Shown here: one piece after another, positions 7,008 through 10,283 of the stretch
Position numbering within the stretch: position 1 is the first letter of the stretch
Layout of the letters: each line of letters opens with the position of its first letter
NCBI GenBank assembly: GCA_028697515.1
Contig: JAQVEY010000051.1
Coordinates: forward strand, 1 to 10,283
Source of the DNA: Bacteroidales bacterium
GTDB taxonomy: Bacteria; Bacteroidota; Bacteroidia; Bacteroidales; ML635J-15
Reading direction: 5' to 3'
DNA: 10,283 nucleotides
The notes under the pieces: generated by a model
Seen by the model: the letters and a program-made list of their open reading frames with translations, nothing else
Database searches by the model: none
What the model was told of the DNA's origin: nothing
Made by a program: the position numbers and the translations under genes

Positions 7008-8084
7008 CTATTTCACAATAAGTAATTTATTATAATAGCACTTGTCATCCATTTCAAATGCGATATAATAAGTGCCTGGAAAATAATTACAGATGTCAAT
7101 TGTTTCTGTTGCAGACACAAGGTTTTTGGAATAAACAATTCTGCCTGAAATGTCATAAATTACAATTTTTGAAGAATTATAATCGTTGAAATTTGTAGTA
7201 ATAACAACAAAATCTTGAGCCGGATTAGGCGAGATGGAGAAAAAAGCAGAAATATTATCTACATAATTAGGCACATAATCAGGATCCCAAACTGCATCTG
7301 CCCAGATTGGATTATCAACGTAAGGATTACGATTATCCTGATATGAATAAACCGCATTGTTTCTGTCAATTTCCTTTTGTGATACAGGGTCATCATGATG
7401 CCAATCCAGTAACATATTTACTGTCCATGCCGATAAGTTATCACCACTAAAAGAAGCACCACCTGGCCAGTTGTCAATTACATCCAGATAACGGGTAGCC
7501 ATATAAAAATATATTCTGGCGACATCACCTTTATATTCATCTGCTGGTTCAAAAACGGTTCCGCTATATCCCGGATATGTGCACGATCCAAGTTTTCCCG
7601 TGCCATAAACAGTCCCCGAATTACATTCTCCGTATGGGTAATTAGATCTGTAGCCGTTAACTTTACCATCGGTCGGAATAACATGAAAAGCATCAGAAAC
7701 CATTGGACTTGCATCATTGAACCAGCTTTGAGGCACTGAATGTTCGCGATTATAACAATCACAAATCGAACTGTAGCTCCCACATTGATCAGAAACAAAA
7801 TCGAAATCACAATTTGAATAGATATCCCAAACTTTACCGTCAGAGCGTTGATCACTTGTCTCATATACTGTCCACAAATCACTGTAAGAGACTACAGTAT
7901 GATTTTTTATTATATTATGTAGAGCTAAACGCAAGTCCTCGTCTTGTAAACCCTGAGCCGAATCGTAATAACCAACAGGTATTTGTGCTTGTGCAGGGGT
8001 AAATAAAAAATTAATACTTATTAGGATTAGAATAAGATTACTATAGAATGTTTTCATTAGACTTTTATTTGAAGCGTTAGTCAT
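7008..8084 (-). CDS. secreted endonuclease I with C-terminal T9SS type A sorting domain
   Basis: A 358-residue nuclease of the endonuclease I family (EndA, Vibrio Vvn; His-Me finger fold), a non-specific DNA/RNA hydrolase acting outside the cytoplasm. An N-terminal signal peptide ends near TPAQA|QIP (residue 33). The catalytic motif NREHSVPQSWF (112-122) gives E114 (metal ligand) and H115 (general base). VNGYRSN (142-148) supplies the likely metal-binding N143. Further family blocks are YKGDVARIYFYMATRY and NRNPYVDNP. Several Cys (92, 101, 108, 110 and others) suggest disulfides. Residues about 281-358 form a type A sorting domain: SISPNPAQDFVVI, IYDISGRIVYSKNL, then FPGTYYIAF and the basic end LLIVK. 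It should pass through SprA and be released or anchored to the cell surface. The first ATG (8084) overlaps the purN stop as ATGA; Met10 (8057) would give a tidier signal peptide, so the start is uncertain. Confidence 0.93.
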   Translation of the reverse strand: MTNASNKSLMKTFYSNLILILISINFLFTPAQAQIPVGYYDSAQGLQDEDLRLALHNIIKNHTVVSYSDLWTVYETSDQRSDGKVWDIYSNCDFDFVSDQCGSYSSICDCYNREHSVPQSWFNDASPMVSDAFHVIPTDGKVNGYRSNYPYGECNSGTVYGTGKLGSCTYPGYSGTVFEPADEYKGDVARIYFYMATRYLDVIDNWPGGASFSGDNLSAWTVNMLLDWHHDDPVSQKEIDRNNAVYSYQDNRNPYVDNPIWADAVWDPDYVPNYVDNISAFFSISPNPAQDFVVITTNFNDYNSSKIVIYDISGRIVYSKNLVSATETIDICNYFPGTYYIAFEMDDKCYYNKLLIVK

Positions 8085-8698
8085 AAACTTGTTTTATTAT
8101 AAATTTCATTTTGCAAATTTACAGCTATTTTTTCAATTATCTCGGGATAATACTTGTATTCTAATTCATGAACTTTATTTGCTATTGTTTCAGGCTTGTC
8201 GGATTTGTCAATTCGAATAGATTTTTGAAATATTATCTCACCTTCATCATACTTACTATTTACATAATGTATAGTTATGCCTGTTGTTGTTTCTTTATTT
8301 TCGAACACCGCCTTATGGACAATATCTCCATACATGCCTTTTCCACCATATTTTGGCAATAAAGCAGGATGAATATTAACTATTCTTTTTAGATAATTAT
8401 CAATAAGATACTGTGGAATCATCCATAAAAAACCAGCGAGTACAATTAAATCGACGTTTTTGGATGTTAAATATGTTAAAATCTTATCAGAATCATTAAA
8501 ATCTTCTCTGCTAAACAACATAAAATCTATATTTAGCTTTGCCGCACGGGTTAAAACATACGCATTTGCCTTATTGCAAAGCACACAAGAAATATTTACG
8601 AAAGAATTATTTTTGAAATAGTTATAAATATTTTCCACATTAGTGCCTGATCCTGAGGCAAATAGGGCAATGTTTACTGTGTTTCTTTTGCTTTCCAT
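8081..8698 (-). CDS. purN: phosphoribosylglycinamide formyltransferase
   Basis: A 205-residue GAR transformylase. It transfers the formyl group of 10-formyltetrahydrofolate to GAR in the third step of purine synthesis, in the cytoplasm. The phosphate-binding loop ALFASGSGTN is at residues 11-20, VLAGFLWMIP at 86-95, and the catalytic block IVNIHPALLPKYGGKGMYG contains N108 and H110. D151 in the YDEGEII stretch completes the N-H-D triad known from E. coli PurN. The length matches the family. Its TGA stop overlaps the ATG of the endonuclease gene (8081-8084), which points to translational coupling. It is divergent from acpP across 144 bp; purN beside acpP-fabF is a neighbourhood I recall in Bacteroidota. 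Confidence 0.95.
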   Translation of the reverse strand: MESKRNTVNIALFASGSGTNVENIYNYFKNNSFVNISCVLCNKANAYVLTRAAKLNIDFMLFSREDFNDSDKILTYLTSKNVDLIVLAGFLWMIPQYLIDNYLKRIVNIHPALLPKYGGKGMYGDIVHKAVFENKETTTGITIHYVNSKYDEGEIIFQKSIRIDKSDKPETIANKVHELEYKYYPEIIEKIAVNLQNEIYNKTSL

Positions 8699-8768
8699 AA
8701 TTAAACTTTGTTAAGTTGTTGATTATCAATAATATAATCAAATTGTTAATAAAATTTTGTGCAAAATG

Positions 8769-8800
8769 TTTGACTGAACAGAATCTATTTCGTTAATTTG
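8769..8800 (+). promoter_or_regulatory. candidate acpP-fabF promoter
   Basis: TTTG at 8769-8772 (-33), a 20-bp spacer, and TTAATTTG at 8793-8800 (-7, one base from TAnnTTTG), followed by CACCGCAAAAG, where transcription would start about 36 nt before the acpP ATG. Both elements and their spacing fit the housekeeping promoter type of Bacteroidota. The gene it would serve is highly expressed in most bacteria, which adds weight. Confidence 0.5.
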
Positions 8801-8805
8801 CACCG

Positions 8806-8813
8806 CAAAAGTA
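8806..8813 (-). promoter_or_regulatory. candidate purN -7 element, facing the acpP promoter
   Basis: Read on the minus strand, bases 8813-8806 are TACTTTTG, a perfect TAnnTTTG match, followed by CGGTGCAAATT. Transcription would start near 8799, inside the -7 element of the acpP promoter, and give purN a leader of about 100 nt. No clear -33 TTG lies at the expected distance. The core TTTGC-ACC-GCAAA (8797-8809) is a perfect inverted repeat shared by both elements. Confidence 0.38.
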
Positions 8814-8842
8814 ATTAATTTATTAATCTTAAATTATTAATT

Positions 8843-9079
8843 ATGTCAGACATTACAACAAGAGTAAAAAGTATTATCGTTGATAAACTAGGTGTTGACG
8901 AATCAGAAGTAACTCCAGAAGCTAGCTTCACAAATGATCTAGGAGCAGACTCCTTGGATACAGTAGAACTTATTATGGAATTTGAAAAGGAATTCGAAAT
9001 TTCTATTTCAGACCAAGATGCTGAAAAAATCGGCACTGTAGGTGATGCGATAAGCTACATGGAATCTCACGCAAAATAG
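8843..9079 (+). CDS. acpP: acyl carrier protein
   Basis: A 78-residue acidic acyl carrier protein that holds growing fatty acyl chains on 4'-phosphopantetheine for type II fatty acid synthesis in the cytoplasm. The attachment motif [18 protein letters not shown] places the modified serine at residue 37. Helix I ([16 protein letters not shown]) and the C-terminal [14 protein letters not shown] are typical, and the length is normal for the family. The ATG has no Shine-Dalgarno sequence but a long AT-rich leader (TTAAATTATTAATT). fabF begins 23 bp downstream on the same strand, giving the widespread acpP-fabF pair. Confidence 0.98.
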   Translation: MSDITTRVKSIIVDKLGVDESEVTPEASFTNDLGADSLDTVELIMEFEKEFEISISDQDAEKIGTVGDAISYMESHAK

Positions 9080-9102
9080 GTTTTAATCTTTAAAATTCTG
9101 GT

Positions 9103-10283
9103 ATGGAGCTAAAAAGAGTTGTTGTTACCGGTATCGGTACTATATCGCCTGTGGGAGACACTGCAGCCGAAACTTGGGAAAATGTAGTAAATGGTGTAGG
9201 CGGGTGTGACTTGATTACACATTATGATACCACGAATTTTAAAACAAAATTTGCTTGTGAGGTTAAAAATTATGATCCTGAAAAATATTTCGACAGAAAA
9301 GAAGTAAAAAGAATAGACAGATTTACTCAATTTGCTTTAATTGCTGCCGACCAGGCCTTAAAAGACAGTGGTGTGGATTTGGAGTCTTTGGACAAAACCC
9401 GCGCCGGTGTTATTTGGTCTTCGGGTATCGGTGGAGTCGAAACATTTTATCAGGAGGTAAAGGGCTACATCGAAGGAAATTACATCCCTCGATTTAGTCC
9501 TTTCTTTATTCCAAAAATCATTTCAGATATTGCAGCAGGACATATTTCGATGAAACATGGGTTGATGGGACCAAATTATTGTACTGTTTCAGCATGTGCT
9601 TCTTCGTCTAATGCATTGATTGATTCTTATAACCTAATCAGATTAGGAATGGCCAATTTTATGGTTACTGGGGGAAGCGAAGCCTCTATTAACGAAATTG
9701 GAATGGGTGGTTTCCAATCAATGATGGCAATATCATTTAATAACGATGAATATAAAACAGCTTCACGTCCTTTTTGCGCAACCAGAGATGGATTTGTAAT
9801 GGGTGAAGGTGGTTGTGGCCTTATTCTCGAAGAATACGAACATGCTAAGGCAAGAGGTGCAAAGATTTATGCCGAAATGGTTGGAGCAGGATTATCTGCA
9901 GACGCATATCATCTTACGGCTCCACATCCCGAAGGTATGGGTGCTGCTTTGGTTATGACTAATGCCCTAAAAGATGCAAATCTAAAACCAGAAAATATAG
10001 ATTATATAAATGTTCATGGAACAGCTACACCAATTGGCGATATTTCTGAAACTAAAGCTATTGTTAATGTTTTTGGTGAACATGCATATAAATTGAATAT
10101 TAGTTCAACAAAATCTATTGTTGGTCATTTGCTTGGTGCTGCAGGTGCTATGGAAGCTTCTTTTGCAATTATGTCAACCGTTGACGGTGTTGTGCCTCCA
10201 ACAATCAATCACAAACAAGTTGATGTAAATATTGACCCAAAATTAAATCTAACATTACACAAAGCTCAGAAAAGAGATGTTAA
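9103..10283 (+). CDS. fabF: beta-ketoacyl-ACP synthase II (3' end outside window)
   Basis: The first 393 residues of the elongating condensing enzyme, which joins malonyl-ACP to acyl-ACP in fatty acid synthesis. The frame runs open off the right edge; given the usual length of about 415, only some 20-25 residues are missing. It starts MELKRVVVTGIGTISPVG. The active-site cysteine is C165 in TVSACASSSNA. The two catalytic histidines are H305 in NVHGTATPIGD and H342 in SIVGHLLGAAGAMEA, completing the Cys-His-His triad of FabB/FabF enzymes. The block ASRPFCATRDGFVMGEGG (220-237) is the gatekeeper-loop region, and the last visible residues KAQKRDV are the expected C-terminal block. The acyl carrier protein it acts with is encoded 23 bp upstream. 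SACASS in place of the Proteobacterial STACA motif looks like ordinary variation for this phylum. Confidence 0.97.
   Translation, partial: MELKRVVVTGIGTISPVGDTAAETWENVVNGVGGCDLITHYDTTNFKTKFACEVKNYDPEKYFDRKEVKRIDRFTQFALIAADQALKDSGVDLESLDKTRAGVIWSSGIGGVETFYQEVKGYIEGNYIPRFSPFFIPKIISDIAAGHISMKHGLMGPNYCTVSACASSSNALIDSYNLIRLGMANFMVTGGSEASINEIGMGGFQSMMAISFNNDEYKTASRPFCATRDGFVMGEGGCGLILEEYEHAKARGAKIYAEMVGAGLSADAYHLTAPHPEGMGAALVMTNALKDANLKPENIDYINVHGTATPIGDISETKAIVNVFGEHAYKLNISSTKSIVGHLLGAAGAMEASFAIMSTVDGVVPPTINHKQVDVNIDPKLNLTLHKAQKRDV

Noticed and set aside
7478..7882. Open frame of 134 codons overlapping the endonuclease gene in another minus-strand frame
   Set aside because: Its composition has no domain or signal character, and it is wholly covered by the endonuclease I motifs in the true frame.
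8699..8842. Riboswitch or small RNA in the purN-acpP gap
   Set aside because: Apart from the promoter-like elements and short repeats, the region is low-complexity AT-rich DNA with no stable GC-containing stems or recognisable purine-riboswitch core.
9633..9647. Inverted repeat CCTAATC-A-GATTAGG inside fabF
   Set aside because: It lies in conserved coding sequence (NLIRLG), has only 7-bp arms and no U-tract; best explained by codon choice.

Overview
The window is AT-rich bacterial DNA from a member of the Bacteroidota, most likely an anaerobic or marine Bacteroidales-type lineage (the order is inferred). Three things point there: a large C-terminal part of SprA/Sov, the outer-membrane translocon of the type IX secretion system (T9SS), which is restricted to this phylum; a secreted nuclease ending in a T9SS type A sorting domain; and gene starts without Shine-Dalgarno sequences but with upstream TAnnTTTG-like -7 elements, the Bacteroidota housekeeping promoter signature. 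All ten genes look intact apart from the two cut by the window edges.

Layout. Bases 1-4488 (+ strand) hold the 3' part of sprA, then gcvH (glycine cleavage H protein) and an IspD/TarI-family cytidylyltransferase. This block runs head-on into a minus-strand pair: a SIMPL-like secreted protein (5530-6483), followed 4 bp later by a stand-alone PfkB sugar kinase of the RfaE1/HldE-N type (4509-5525). The collision point is a perfect 40-bp palindrome that contains both stop codons and should act as a bidirectional terminator. Further along the minus strand are a small three-helix membrane protein (6614-6910), a secreted endonuclease I (7008-8084) and purN (8081-8698); the last two overlap by 4 bp (ATGA). 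A 144-bp divergent region then leads to acpP and fabF on the + strand; fabF is cut by the right edge.

How the genes relate. Most are housekeeping: one-carbon metabolism (gcvH), purine synthesis (purN), fatty acid synthesis (acpP-fabF), isoprenoid or polyol-phosphate nucleotide activation (the cytidylyltransferase), and probably ADP-heptose synthesis for LPS (the kinase). The secretion theme links sprA to the nuclease, which should be exported by the Sec system and then carried through the SprA channel. PurN and the nuclease are translationally adjacent, which would couple purine synthesis to breakdown of external nucleic acid if the arrangement is functional.

No stretch over 300 bp lacks a gene; the longest gaps are 8699-8842 (144 bp) and 6484-6613 (130 bp). 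I saw no tRNA, rRNA, CRISPR array, insertion sequence or phage gene. I also found no convincing undescribed multi-gene system. The most interesting signals are small-scale: the stop-codon-spanning palindrome, paired face-to-face -7 elements in two promoter regions, and the SIMPL-like/kinase and purN/nuclease gene pairs.
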